The notes: generated from the letters alone by a model not told the origin. A DNA stretch of 64,000 nucleotides from Arthrobacter sp. zg-Y238 (GCF_024385525.1 NZ_JANFLU010000001.1:310001-374000), one strand, 5' to 3'; numbered from the stretch's first letter, positions 24,490-33,276 are shown. A program made the numbers and translations.

Positions 24490-26013
24490 ATGACTGACGC
24501 AACACTGGAAACACCCAATGAATCCGCGGACGGTCCGACGACCGATGCGCTGCCGCTGGCCGTGGCAACCTTGCCGCTGCAAAGCAACGCAGTGGAGGTG
24601 CCGTCGTATGACCCCGAAAAGCTGCGCGCCGGCGTCGTCCACTTCGGAGTCGGCGGATTCCACCGGGCCCACCAGGCCGTTTACTTTGACGAGATTGCGG
24701 CCAAGGGCCTCAGCCAGGACTGGGGGATCATCGGCGTCGGACTGCACCGCCGCGAGATGAAGGACGTACTTTCAAGCCAGGACAACCTCTACACCGTGGT
24801 TGAACGGGGCGAAGACCACAACCATGCCCGGATTGTCGGTTCCATCGTTGACTACCTGTACGCGCCCGAAGATCCGGAAGCCGTGCTCACCGCGCTTGCT
24901 GCCGAGAGTACCCGCCTGGTGACACTCACCGTCACCGGCACCAGCTACCACGTGGACGCCCATACGGGGGAGTTCCTGCCCGAGGATGAGGAGATTGCCC
25001 GCGATCTGCAGGGCGACGGGCCGCCCGAAACCGTCTTTGGCTACCTCGTCGAGGGCCTGCGGCGGCGCCGCGCGGCCGGCATCAAACCGTTCACCATCCT
25101 GTCCTGCGACAACGTGCAGGAGAACGGCAAGACCACCCGCACCGCAGTGGTGTCCTTCGCCCGCCTGCAGGAGCCCGAGCTGGCGGACTGGATTGAGGAA
25201 AACGTCTGCTTCCCGTCCAGCATGGTGGACCGCATCACCCCGTCCACGTCCCCCGAGGACCGGGATGAGATCGCGGAGGAGTTCGGCGTCGAGGACGGCT
25301 GGCCCGTCCTGACCGAACCGTTCCGGCAGTGGATCATTGAAGACAAGTTCTGCAATGAGCGCCCGCCGCTGGACCAGGTCGGCGCGAAGCTGGTGCAGGA
25401 CGTCGAGCCCTTCGAACTGATGAAGACCCGGCTCCTGAACGGCAGCCACTGCGGCCTGGGCTACTTCGGCTCCCTGCTGGGGCACAGCAGCAGCGACGAG
25501 GCCATGCGCGACGACGAGATCCGCGCCTATGTGCGCGGGCTCATGGGCGAAATCATCCCGCTCCTGCCCGATGTGCCGGGAATGGACCTGGCAGACTACC
25601 GCGAGACGCTGATCAGCCGTTTCTCCAACCCTGAGATCAGTGACCAGCTGGAACGCCTGGCCCGCCGCAGCTCCACGAAGATGCCCTCCTACGTCCTGCC
25701 CTCATTGAAAGAAGCGCTCGCCGCCGGCAGTGAGCACCGCCTTCTGGTCCTCACTGTTGCCGGCTGGATCGAGTTCCTCGGAGGCGAGGACCTCAACGGA
25801 AATCCGATCGACGTCCAGGATGCACTCCTGGAGGACCTGCGCCCCGTGGCCGCCAACAAGGACGTCGCGGCCTTCGCGGCGGACGAGTCGATCTTCGGCG
25901 AGCTGGCCGACGATGCCCGCTTCATCGCAGAACTGCAGGAAGCAGTCGACAGCCTGCGGACCCGCGGACCCCGCGAGACGATTAAACAAAGCCTGAAAGT
26001 TGAGAGGAACTAA
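24490..26013 (+). CDS. Mannitol dehydrogenase family protein (polyol 2-dehydrogenase), copy 2
   Basis: 507 residues of the same long-chain polyol dehydrogenase family as the gene at 2.2 kb. The cofactor motif is VHFGVGGFHRAHQAVYFDE (about 49-67) and the catalytic Lys-Asn-His pattern is KTRLLNGSH (near 313). An N-terminal extension of some 18 residues distinguishes it. The start ATG 24490 follows AAGGAAAAGAAGA. It is followed two bases later by a HAD phosphatase and, after an intervening tRNA and one gene, by a polyol-type ABC importer, so a role in uptake and oxidation of mannitol, sorbitol or arabitol is likely. Confidence 0.92.
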   Translation: MTDATLETPNESADGPTTDALPLAVATLPLQSNAVEVPSYDPEKLRAGVVHFGVGGFHRAHQAVYFDEIAAKGLSQDWGIIGVGLHRREMKDVLSSQDNLYTVVERGEDHNHARIVGSIVDYLYAPEDPEAVLTALAAESTRLVTLTVTGTSYHVDAHTGEFLPEDEEIARDLQGDGPPETVFGYLVEGLRRRRAAGIKPFTILSCDNVQENGKTTRTAVVSFARLQEPELADWIEENVCFPSSMVDRITPSTSPEDRDEIAEEFGVEDGWPVLTEPFRQWIIEDKFCNERPPLDQVGAKLVQDVEPFELMKTRLLNGSHCGLGYFGSLLGHSSSDEAMRDDEIRAYVRGLMGEIIPLLPDVPGMDLADYRETLISRFSNPEISDQLERLARRSSTKMPSYVLPSLKEALAAGSEHRLLVLTVAGWIEFLGGEDLNGNPIDVQDALLEDLRPVAANKDVAAFAADESIFGELADDARFIAELQEAVDSLRTRGPRETIKQSLKVERN

Positions 26014-26015
26014 GC

Positions 26016-26774
26016 ATGCCTACGCAGACCAAGACACTCGATCCCGCAGCGGTGACCACCATCCTGTGCGACGCGGACGGGAACCTGTTTCCGTCCGAGG
26101 AAATAGCCTTCGAAGCTTCCGTGGGGGTCACCAATGACCTCGCCGCCGAACTGGGCATGGAGGAGCGCTTCGACTCGGAGCAGCTGCGTCTGGCCACCAC
26201 GGGCAAGAACTTCCGGACCCTGGCCAAGGAGCTCTCCGCCGGTACCGGGCAGTGGGAAAAGCCGCAGCGCGAGCTCAGCCAGGAAGACCTTGAGCGGTGG
26301 ATCGCCGAAGAGAAGCGTGTGGTCAGCGACTACCTGAACAAGCGGCTGGAACCGGACAGCGACGTCGTCGACGTCCTGGGTTCGCTCGCCAAGAGCTACG
26401 GGCTGGCAGTGGTCTCCTCCAGCGCCCTGTCGCGGCTGCATAAGTGCTTCGAAGCAACGGACCTTGAACAGTTCTTCGCGCCGGAGCGGGTTTTCAGTGC
26501 CGAAGACTCCCTGCCGACGCCGGTGAGTAAGCCGGACCCGGCCGTGTACCTGCAGGCCATCAAGGAACTGGGACTCACCGCCGGGGAAACGCTGGCCATC
26601 GAGGACTCGCTGCCCGGTGCACAGTCTGCGGTTGCTGCCGGTTGCCAGGTCATTGGAAACCTCCGCTTCGTAGCGCCGGCCGAACGCGAACAGCGCCGCC
26701 GGGAACTGGAGGAGGCCGGCGTCGCCGCCGTCATCAGTTCCTGGCCCGAGCTGCTTCCGCTGCTGCGGGGCTAA
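26016..26774 (+). CDS. HAD superfamily phosphatase
   Basis: 252 residues. Motif I is LCDADGNLFPSEE (nucleophile Asp near 19), motif II is the Ser in VVSSSALSR (near 130), the motif III lysine is in PVSKPDPAVYLQA, and motif IV is AIEDSLPGAQSAVAAG. A helical cap (about 30-100) marks subclass I. Motif I has Asn where DxDGT is usual, a tolerated substitution. The gene starts two bases after the dehydrogenase stop with GAGAGGA upstream, so the two work in one operon, and the phosphatase probably acts on a sugar or polyol phosphate. Confidence 0.88.
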   Translation: MPTQTKTLDPAAVTTILCDADGNLFPSEEIAFEASVGVTNDLAAELGMEERFDSEQLRLATTGKNFRTLAKELSAGTGQWEKPQRELSQEDLERWIAEEKRVVSDYLNKRLEPDSDVVDVLGSLAKSYGLAVVSSSALSRLHKCFEATDLEQFFAPERVFSAEDSLPTPVSKPDPAVYLQAIKELGLTAGETLAIEDSLPGAQSAVAAGCQVIGNLRFVAPAEREQRRRELEEAGVAAVISSWPELLPLLRG

Positions 26775-26787
26775 GGGCAGGCAGGAC

Positions 26788-26827
26788 AAAAAAGATCCCG
26801 ATCCGGGTTCCGGATCGGGATCTTTTT
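26788..26827. terminator. Bidirectional factor-independent terminator
   Basis: A perfect 17-base stem (GATCCCGATCCG core with A-rich foot at 26788-26805, matched by 26811-26827) with a five-base loop. It has an A-run on one side and a T-run on the other, so it ends both the polyol operon on the plus strand and the tRNA transcript on the minus strand. Confidence 0.92.
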
Positions 26828-26829
26828 CT

Positions 26830-26906
26830 TGGTTGCGGGGGCAAGATTTGAACTTGCGACCTCTGGGTTATGAGCCCAGCGAGCTACCGAACTGCTCCAC
26901 CCCGCG
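26830..26906 (-). tRNA. Initiator tRNA-fMet (anticodon CAT)
   Basis: 77 bases including the encoded CCA. The anticodon loop is CTCATAA flanked by three G-C pairs (GGG...CCC), and the acceptor stem begins CGCGGGG against CCCCGCA, giving the unpaired C1-A72 found only in bacterial initiator tRNAs. T-arm TTCAAAT is intact. Transcription runs on the minus strand into the terminator three bases beyond. Confidence 0.95.
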
Positions 26907-26999
26907 GCGTGGTCTCAACTTTACCGCAGATCCTCCGCACAGCGTAATCCAGTGGCGGGGCTCACAATTTCTCCGGTCCGGTTCGGTACGCTGGGGCGG

Positions 27000-27887
27000 A
27001 TGAGCCTGCCGAAAATCGATACCGCCGTCACCTATCCCGCCGGAGCCCTGACGGGCACGGGAGCCGTACTCCACGTGGAGACACTGCCGGATGGACGGCT
27101 TGCGGTGCTCCTGGACGCCACTCCTGTACACCCGGTGGACGCCGGCTGGCCGGACCAAGGGCCGGACCGGGCAACGCTAACGACGCCGGGCGGCCACGAG
27201 GTGCCGCTGCTGGACTGCGTGGTGGGCGCCACTGACGGGGCCGCACTGTTCCTCGGACGGGACATTCCGGTCCGCAAGGGCACCGAGGGCTGGGTGTCCG
27301 TGGTGGTACATGTGCTGCCGGGGGACTCCGGCATTGCGGAGGAGGACCGCGTGGAAGTCAGCGTGGACGGCGCACATCGGGCCGCGCTTTCGGCCGGGCA
27401 CACCGCTTGCCATCTCGCATCCCTGGCGCTGAACCGGCAGCTGGCGGGCGCCTGGAAAAAGGACGTGCAGGCAGATGCGGCAGGCAACCCGGACTTCGAC
27501 GCCCTGGCCATCGAAACAACGACGATTCTGCCCGGAGGCTCCCGGGACGTTTACCGGCTGGGAAAGTCCCTGCGCCGCAAGGGCTTCCTGCCGGACGCTC
27601 TGCTGGCGGACCTGGCAGCCGTGGAAAAGGGCGTGAACGCGACGCTGGCCGAGTGGGTGGCATCCGACGGAGAGGTCCGCATCGAGCGCGAATCGGACCT
27701 TCTTACCGGCATGCGCCGCTGGGTCTGCGAACTGCCCGACGGCACGGTCAGCATTCCCTGCGGCGGCACGCATCTAGACTCATTGGCCGTTGTTTCCGAA
27801 ATCGAAGTGCGGTTGAGCAGTGAACCCGGCGAGGGAGCTGCCGAAGTGGTTATGGATACCATTTGCACCCGCACCGACTCGGCTTAG
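27000..27887 (+). CDS. AlaX-like trans-editing / metal-dependent hydrolase
   Basis: 295 residues resembling the alanyl-tRNA synthetase editing domain (AlaX family), which deacylates mischarged Ser/Gly-tRNA-Ala. The two zinc-ligand motifs are present: HTACHLASLALN (H-x3-H, near residue 141) and CGGTHLDSL (C-x3-H, near 258). An N-terminal beta-barrel region of about 100 residues precedes them. ATG 27000 lacks a strong ribosome binding site and the frame is open to a GTG at 26952, so the start is uncertain. It is divergent from the initiator tRNA. The exact tRNA or other amide/ester substrate is not known. Confidence 0.78.
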   Translation: MSLPKIDTAVTYPAGALTGTGAVLHVETLPDGRLAVLLDATPVHPVDAGWPDQGPDRATLTTPGGHEVPLLDCVVGATDGAALFLGRDIPVRKGTEGWVSVVVHVLPGDSGIAEEDRVEVSVDGAHRAALSAGHTACHLASLALNRQLAGAWKKDVQADAAGNPDFDALAIETTTILPGGSRDVYRLGKSLRRKGFLPDALLADLAAVEKGVNATLAEWVASDGEVRIERESDLLTGMRRWVCELPDGTVSIPCGGTHLDSLAVVSEIEVRLSSEPGEGAAEVVMDTICTRTDSA

Positions 27888-28013
27888 TCAGCAAACGTTT
27901 CCCGGACTGCCGCCGCGGTTATTCCTCATTGCCCCATTCCGAAGCCATTCTTCTCTGCCAGTTGCCTCTGGAAGTGCTTTTCGCCGGTTGATCCGGTAAC
28001 TCACTGATAGCCC

Positions 28014-28042
28014 TTGTCCGCTCGAATGGATGAACGTAGTGT
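28014..28042 (+). promoter_or_regulatory. Promoter of the polyol ABC transporter operon
   Basis: TTGTCC (28014-28019) and TAGTGT (28037-28042) are separated by exactly 17 bases. The predicted transcription start near 28049 lies within the palindrome described next, about 43 bases ahead of the binding-protein start codon. Confidence 0.62.
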
Positions 28043-28062
28043 TCCGCCCACGTGAGCGGAAC
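28041..28062. promoter_or_regulatory. 22-base operator palindrome of the polyol ABC operon
   Basis: GTTCCGCCCAC (28041-28051) and GTGAGCGGAAC (28052-28062) match as inverted repeats at 10 of 11 positions around a central CACGTG. The site overlaps the -10 element and the predicted transcription start, the classic place for repressor binding. No regulator gene is adjacent, so the repressor is encoded elsewhere. A separate AAACGTTT palindrome at 27893-27900, just after the upstream gene, is a typical LacI-family half-site core and a second candidate. Confidence 0.65.
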
Positions 28063-28091
28063 CGCTGTCTCAAATGAGCAAAGGTGACCAG

Positions 28092-29474
28092 ATGAGATTT
28101 CGACGCAGCAGGGGGAATTACAGCCACCGCCGTTACCGGCTTCGAGCGGGTCTGGCATCCGCGGCAGCAGCAGCCCTGGTGCTGACCGGCTGCGGGGGCT
28201 CCGAGGCGGAGGGCAGGGACGAAATTGTCGTAGCCATTGTTTCCAATCCGCAGATGCAGGACGCGATCACGCTCCAGGATGAATTCAAGGCTCAGTATCC
28301 AGACATTGACGTCAGCTTCGTGTCCCTCCCGGAAAACGAGGCACGGGCAAAAATTACTGCTTCCGTCGCCACGCAGGGCGGCGAATTCGACGTCGTGATG
28401 ATCTCCAATTACGAAACGCCGATGTGGGCGGAAAACGGCTGGATCACCAATCTCCAGGAGTATGCCGATTCCACCGAGGGATATGATCCCGACGATTTCG
28501 TCCCCACAATCCGGGAGGCGCTGAGCTACGAAGGAGACCTGTATTCCGTTCCGTTCTATGGTGAATCCTCCTTCCTCGTGTACCGGCAGGACCTATTCGA
28601 CGACGCCGGCCTGACCATGCCGGAAACCCCCACCTGGGAGGACATCCGCGGCTTCGCCGAAGCGCTCAACGATCCGGAGAACAATATGTCCGGTGTCTGT
28701 CTGCGTGGGCTGGCCGGTTGGGGTGAGGTCATGGCGCCGCTGGACACCATGATCAACACCTACGGCGGCCGGTGGTTCGACGAGGACTGGAATGCCCGTT
28801 TGGATGAGCCCGTAGTGGAAGAAGCCGTCACCGATTACGTGGACCTGGTGCAGAACTACGGGCAGGCCGGGGCCGCGACCAGCGGCTACGGGGACTGCCT
28901 GACCCTCTACAGCCAGGGAAATACGGCCATGTGGTACGACGCCACGGCCATGGTTTCCGCCATTGAGGACCCGGCGTCCTCCCTCGTGGTCGGGAAAAGC
29001 GGATACGCGCCGGCACCCGTCAAGGAGACCGAGTCCGCCGGCTGGCTCTACAGCTGGTCCCTGGCCATCCCCACCACCAGCAACTCCAAGGACGCCGCCT
29101 GGGACTTTGTTTCCTGGATGACGGACAAGGAATACATCCGGCTTGTGGGCGAGGAGATCGGCTGGGAACGGGTGCCGCCGGGCAGTCGGCTCTCCACCTA
29201 TGAGATCCCGGAATACGCCGAGGTGGCCGAGGCCTATGCCGAGCCGACCCTGGACGCCATGGCCGGGGCATCCCAGGAAAACAGCATGGTCCGCGGTGTG
29301 CCCTACACCGGCCTCCAGTTCGTTGGTATCCCGGAGTTCCAGGATCTGGGCACACGGGTGGCGCAGCAGATTTCGGCAGCCATCGCCGGGCAGCAGACAG
29401 TCCAAGAAGCGCTGGAACAATCCCAGGGCTACGCCGAAACGGTGGCGGAAAGCTACCAGGACGGAGCGGGTTAA
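28092..29474 (+). CDS. Sugar/polyol ABC transporter substrate-binding lipoprotein
   Basis: 460 residues of the extracellular solute-binding family 1. I chose ATG 28092, preceded by AAAGGTGA, over the ATG 18 bases earlier. A basic N-terminus and hydrophobic core lead to the lipobox VLTGCGG (Cys about residue 34). Binding-fold landmarks include VSLPENEARAKITASVATQG, SYEGDLYSVPFYGESSFLVYRQDLFDDAG (spread over about 145-173) and AWDFVSWMTDKEY. The sequence style matches sorbitol/mannitol binding proteins. It forms one operon with two permease genes; the ATPase must come from a shared MsiK-type subunit elsewhere, usual in Actinobacteria. Confidence 0.92.
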   Translation: MRFRRSRGNYSHRRYRLRAGLASAAAAALVLTGCGGSEAEGRDEIVVAIVSNPQMQDAITLQDEFKAQYPDIDVSFVSLPENEARAKITASVATQGGEFDVVMISNYETPMWAENGWITNLQEYADSTEGYDPDDFVPTIREALSYEGDLYSVPFYGESSFLVYRQDLFDDAGLTMPETPTWEDIRGFAEALNDPENNMSGVCLRGLAGWGEVMAPLDTMINTYGGRWFDEDWNARLDEPVVEEAVTDYVDLVQNYGQAGAATSGYGDCLTLYSQGNTAMWYDATAMVSAIEDPASSLVVGKSGYAPAPVKETESAGWLYSWSLAIPTTSNSKDAAWDFVSWMTDKEYIRLVGEEIGWERVPPGSRLSTYEIPEYAEVAEAYAEPTLDAMAGASQENSMVRGVPYTGLQFVGIPEFQDLGTRVAQQISAAIAGQQTVQEALEQSQGYAETVAESYQDGAG

Positions 29475-30419
29475 ATGTCCACATTGGTAGAGCGGCAACA
29501 GGTCCGCGCCAGGAAGGCCGCAACGGAGCGCGAGGGTGGGGGAATGTCCTCTGCCGAGGGATGGCGGCGGCGCCTGCCGCTGTTGCCAGCCCTGATTTTC
29601 ACATTGATCGTGACGCAGGTGCCCTTCCTCTTTACTATCTGGTACTCCCTGCAGAACTGGAACCTGCTGCGTCCGGAGGGTAACAAGTTTGTCGGTTTGG
29701 CAAACTACGTGGACATCTTCTCCGATTCCACGTTCCGCGGGGCGGCTCTGAACAGCGTCCTCTTCACCGTGGCCTGTGTTTTCTTCGCGATGTTGCTGGG
29801 CATCATCTTTGCCCTGTTGCTGGACCGCAGTTTCGCCGGTCGGGGAGTGGTGCGTACTCTCCTGATCACCCCGTTCCTGATCATGCCGGTGGCCAGCTCC
29901 CTGCTGTGGTCCATTTCAATCCTCAATCCGAGCTACGGCCTGTTGAACTGGGTGATCGGGCTGGTGGGCATCCCTCCGGTGGACTGGACGTCGCAGCACC
30001 CGATCGTGTCCATCCTGATGGCACTGGTGTGGCAGTGGACGCCGTTCATGATGCTGCTGGTCCTGTCCGGGCTGCAGGCGCAGTCCAAGGACGTGCTGGA
30101 AGCGGCTCAGGTGGACGGCGCGGGGTGGTGGCGGACGTTCATCTCGGTGACTCTGCCGCAGTTGCGCCGGTACATCGAACTCGGAATCCTGCTTGGCGCC
30201 ATTTATGTGGTGAATACCTTCGACCAGATCTACCTCATGACCGCCGGCGGACCCGGGACGGCCAGTGCAAACCTGCCGTTCTACATCTACCAGCGGGCTT
30301 TCCTTGGCTTTGACATTGGCCAGGCCGCTGCCATGGGCGTGGTGGTTGTCATTGCCACCATCATTGTGGCCACCCTGGCCCTCCGCTTGATTTTCAAGAG
30401 CTTCGACGTAAAGGACTAA
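29475..30419 (+). CDS. Sugar/polyol ABC transporter permease (MalF type)
   Basis: 314 residues with six membrane helices. The EAA-type coupling loop is EAAQVDGAGWWRTFISVTLP (near residue 208), which docks onto the ATPase. The start ATG 29475 is directly adjacent to the stop of the binding-protein gene; an internal ATG at 29544 with GAGGGTGGGGGA just upstream is a reasonable alternative that would remove a 23-residue charged tail. It is the second gene of the importer operon. Confidence 0.93.
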   Translation: MSTLVERQQVRARKAATEREGGGMSSAEGWRRRLPLLPALIFTLIVTQVPFLFTIWYSLQNWNLLRPEGNKFVGLANYVDIFSDSTFRGAALNSVLFTVACVFFAMLLGIIFALLLDRSFAGRGVVRTLLITPFLIMPVASSLLWSISILNPSYGLLNWVIGLVGIPPVDWTSQHPIVSILMALVWQWTPFMMLLVLSGLQAQSKDVLEAAQVDGAGWWRTFISVTLPQLRRYIELGILLGAIYVVNTFDQIYLMTAGGPGTASANLPFYIYQRAFLGFDIGQAAAMGVVVVIATIIVATLALRLIFKSFDVKD

Positions 30420-30423
30420 CGAC

Positions 30424-31314
30424 GTGGCTACCCAGACTGCTGCACCTACTCCCGCGGGGAAAGAAACAACCCCCGCCGCCAATTCCGTCCGGAAACCCGC
30501 CCGGAAGTTCAACTCCGCACCAATTCTCACCACGGTGACGTGGGTGCTGGCGCTGATTTTCTTCTCGCCGGTGCTCTGGATGGTGCTGACCTCCTTCAAG
30601 CAGGAGTCCGCTGCCGCATCCGATCCGCCGGTGTTCTTCTTCGCTCCCACTCTGGACCAGTACCGTGCCGTGCTGGACAGCGGGGCCGGAAGCTATTTCG
30701 CCAACTCGGCGATTGCCACCGGTGTCTCCACCATCCTGGTGGTCATTCTGGCGGTGCCGGCGTCCTATGCCCTGAGTATCCGGCCGGTGAAGAAAACCTC
30801 GGACGTGCTGTTCTTCTTTATCTCCACCCGCATGCTGCCTGTTGTCGCGGTCATCATGCCGATCTACGTGATAGCCGGCCAGCTGAAGGTATTGGACAAC
30901 GTGTGGACGCTGGTGGTCCTGTACACCTCAATGAACCTGCCCATCGCTGTGTGGATGATGCGCTCGTTCTTTCTGGAAGTGCCCGGCGAGGTGCTTGAGG
31001 CAGCGCAGATGGACGGAGCCGGGCTCATGAAAACCCTCGTGCGGGTCTTGATGCCCATGGTCGCACCGGGCCTTGCCGCGACGGCCTTGATCTGCGTGAT
31101 CTTCGCCTGGAACGAGTTCTTCTTCGCACTGATCCTCACCGCGGGCCAATCGGCTACGGTTCCGGTCTTCCTGGTGTCCCAGATGACCAGTGAAGGCCTG
31201 TTCCTGGCGCAGCTCTCGGCGGCGTCCGTGCTGGCTTCGCTGCCTGTCGTCATTGCCGGCTGGGTGGCGCAGAAACAGCTGGTCCGCGGCCTGTCCATGG
31301 GCGCGGTCAAGTAA
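30424..31314 (+). CDS. Sugar/polyol ABC transporter permease (MalG type)
   Basis: 296 residues starting with GTG 30424, four bases after the previous stop. Six membrane helices; the coupling loop is EAAQMDGAGLMKTLVRVLMP (near residue 190). An N-terminal Ala/Pro/Thr-rich cytoplasmic stretch of about 35 residues precedes the first helix. It completes the heterodimeric channel of the importer and is the last gene of the operon, followed by a hairpin shared with the convergent VOC gene. Confidence 0.93.
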   Translation: MATQTAAPTPAGKETTPAANSVRKPARKFNSAPILTTVTWVLALIFFSPVLWMVLTSFKQESAAASDPPVFFFAPTLDQYRAVLDSGAGSYFANSAIATGVSTILVVILAVPASYALSIRPVKKTSDVLFFFISTRMLPVVAVIMPIYVIAGQLKVLDNVWTLVVLYTSMNLPIAVWMMRSFFLEVPGEVLEAAQMDGAGLMKTLVRVLMPMVAPGLAATALICVIFAWNEFFFALILTAGQSATVPVFLVSQMTSEGLFLAQLSAASVLASLPVVIAGWVAQKQLVRGLSMGAVK

Positions 31315-31323
31315 GCGGTTCAC

Positions 31324-31358
31324 GCTTTGGCCGGGCAGCATCCCGGTCCGGTCAAAGC
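31324..31358. terminator. Hairpin between convergent permease and VOC genes
   Basis: GCTTTGGCCGG (31324-31334) pairs with CCGGTCAAAGC (31348-31358) with one G-T wobble. It overlaps the stop codon of the minus-strand gene and lies ten bases past the permease stop. There is no T-run, so termination strength is uncertain. Confidence 0.45.
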
Positions 31359-31825
31359 GCGGAGTTCTGCTCCTGCACCGTGGCGTTGGAGGACACTTCG
31401 AAGGTCCGCTCGGGCGGCTCCACATTGGCGGGATCCATCCACATGAACTCCCAGACGTGTCCGTCCGGGTCGGTGGCCGAGCCGCTGTACATTCCGGGCA
31501 TGCGTTCCTCGGCCGGAGCGTAAAGGGCACCCCCGCCGGAGGTGCAGGCGGCCAGGAAACGGTCCACTTCGTCCCTGCTGTCGCAGCTGATGCCGTTCAG
31601 CACTTCCTTGCCGGCGGAAGCAAGGTGCGGTGTGTCTCCTTTGGGCAGGAACTCCTGGTAATAGTCCTGCTGCAGCAGCATCACCACAATGCTGTCCGAG
31701 ACGACAATGGCTGTGGTGCGTTCATCGCTGAACTGCGGATTCTTCGTGAATCCGAGACCCAGGTAGAAGTTCTCTGCCGTCTTCAGGTTTGCCACCGGCA
31801 GGTTGGGGAAAATCATGCGTTCCAT
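31352..31825 (-). CDS. VOC (glyoxalase/extradiol dioxygenase fold) family protein
   Basis: 157 residues from ATG 31825 with GAAGGAAGGA upstream. Two beta-alpha-beta-beta-beta modules: FPNLPVANLKTAENFYLGLGF at the start and the second with GISCDSRDEVDRFLAACTSGGG, ending SGSATDPDGHVWEFMWMDPA. This PhnB/glyoxalase-like form usually binds a metal or acts as a resistance-type protein; the function here is unknown. Confidence 0.88.
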   Translation of the reverse strand: MERMIFPNLPVANLKTAENFYLGLGFTKNPQFSDERTTAIVVSDSIVVMLLQQDYYQEFLPKGDTPHLASAGKEVLNGISCDSRDEVDRFLAACTSGGGALYAPAEERMPGMYSGSATDPDGHVWEFMWMDPANVEPPERTFEVSSNATVQEQNSAL

Positions 31826-32092
31826 GACGGGTCCTTCCTTCGAAGCCCGCAGGCGCGCATCGTGGCGGAGAGCCCACGGGGAATATGCGGGTAACACGCT
31901 GTTCCTTCACACTCCCACTGCCCGCCGCTGCTGACAACGGGTACCCGTTCCCCGGCCCGGCGGCCGCCGTGCCACCGAATATGACCAGCCCATATGCGTC
32001 CGCACAGCAACAACTGCTAGTCTCACTGCTGCGAAGGCGGGCCGGGGCATTTCCGGCTATCTACCTGGCATAAGCGGACCAAGGGAGAAGCC

Positions 32093-32578
32093 ATGAGCAG
32101 CACGTCGGACGATATTTACCTGGCCCAGGCCATTCGTCTTGCCACCGAGAACGTGGCCAACGACGGCGGACCGTTCGGCGCCGTCGTCGTGACCGCGGAA
32201 GGTGCCGCGTTTGAGGGCGTGAACCGGGTGACAGCGAACAACGACCCCACCGCACACGCCGAAGTAACGGCCATCCGCAACGCGTGCGCCACCCTGGGCA
32301 CCTTTGATCTCACGGGTGCGGTGCTCTACACCAGCTGTGAACCGTGCCCCATGTGCCTTGCGTCCTCGCTCTGGGCCCGCGTGGACCGCGTGGTTTTTGC
32401 TGCAGACCGGCACGACGCCGCCAGCGCGGGGTTCGATGATGCCGCCTTCTACGAGTACTTCGATATGCCGCAGGAGAAGCGTTCCATGCAGGTTGCCCAG
32501 CTGGCCGTGGAAGGCACTCCGGCGATGGCCCCGTTCGATGCCTGGACCGCGGCAGCGTCGGAACGGATCGACTACTAG
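32093..32578 (+). CDS. Nucleoside deaminase, guanine deaminase-like
   Basis: 161 residues of the cytidine/deoxycytidylate deaminase superfamily. The zinc site is HAEVTAIRNA (His near 55, catalytic Glu two residues on) and PCPMC (near 85). The C-terminal segment FDDAAFYEYFDMPQEKRSM resembles bacterial GuaD guanine deaminases rather than TadA, so deamination of guanine to xanthine is the best guess. The start ATG 32093 has AAGGGAGAAG upstream. The 267-base gap before it holds a promoter but no other gene I can support. Confidence 0.88.
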   Translation: MSSTSDDIYLAQAIRLATENVANDGGPFGAVVVTAEGAAFEGVNRVTANNDPTAHAEVTAIRNACATLGTFDLTGAVLYTSCEPCPMCLASSLWARVDRVVFAADRHDAASAGFDDAAFYEYFDMPQEKRSMQVAQLAVEGTPAMAPFDAWTAAASERIDY

Positions 32579-32626
32579 GCCCGTCCGGCGCTCGCAGCCG
32601 GCCCGGGACACCTGGAGCCGGGACGC

Positions 32627-33151
32627 CTAGAACCGGTGCTCCAGTGCGGCGCCGATGGTTTTGGAATAACAGGTAGACCCGTCGGAGGCGATGTACGGGC
32701 CGAAGTTCGGCACCACCCGGTAACCGGCATTCTCGTAAAAGCGGTGGCCGTCCGGCTGGGCGGAGCCGGCCTCAGCCGTGAGGACCGCGAATCCCATCTG
32801 CTTCGCGCGTGCCTCCAACGCCCCGAGGACCGCCGTCGCCACTCCTGAACCGCGAGCATACGGCAGGACATACACGCGCTTGATCTCCGCCGTCGTGGTA
32901 TCCAGCCGCCGAAGCCCGCCGCAGCCCAGCGGCTGGCCGGTGCTGCGCTCGTAGGCGATGAGGAAAACTGCGGAATCGCCGGCGCGGGGAGGGTTGGGGT
33001 CGTGTTCCATCGTGCCGTAACGGGCGTCCAGTTCGGCCTGCTGGGCCTCGCGCAGGTCAGCGCCCACGGGGTTGCTCCACGGCACTTCGCGGATCCGCAG
33101 GTGCGGGGTGGAGTAGGGGCGGAATCCGGAAAAGGGTCGCAAATCCGACAT
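32627..33151 (-). CDS. GNAT family N-acetyltransferase
   Basis: 174 residues. The GNAT core includes FLIAYERSTGQPLGCGGLRRLDT (interrupted here at about residues 58-80) and the acetyl-CoA loop KRVYVLPYARGSGVATAVLG (near 90), ending in HRFYENAGYRVVPNFGPY. This arrangement is typical of MarR-fusion-like or spermidine/amine acetyltransferases; the substrate is unknown. It is convergent with the deaminase. Confidence 0.88.
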   Translation of the reverse strand: MSDLRPFSGFRPYSTPHLRIREVPWSNPVGADLREAQQAELDARYGTMEHDPNPPRAGDSAVFLIAYERSTGQPLGCGGLRRLDTTTAEIKRVYVLPYARGSGVATAVLGALEARAKQMGFAVLTAEAGSAQPDGHRFYENAGYRVVPNFGPYIASDGSTCYSKTIGAALEHRF

Positions 33152-33276
33152 GCTGCCTCCAGCGTCAGGGGTAGTGCTTCCACGCTAGGAGTGCGGGGTT
33201 TCACCCGTGTTTCGGCCGTGTGCCGTCCCGGCAAAAGGAATGTTCCGGATATGCGAACCGTGCGAGAATAGTAGCG

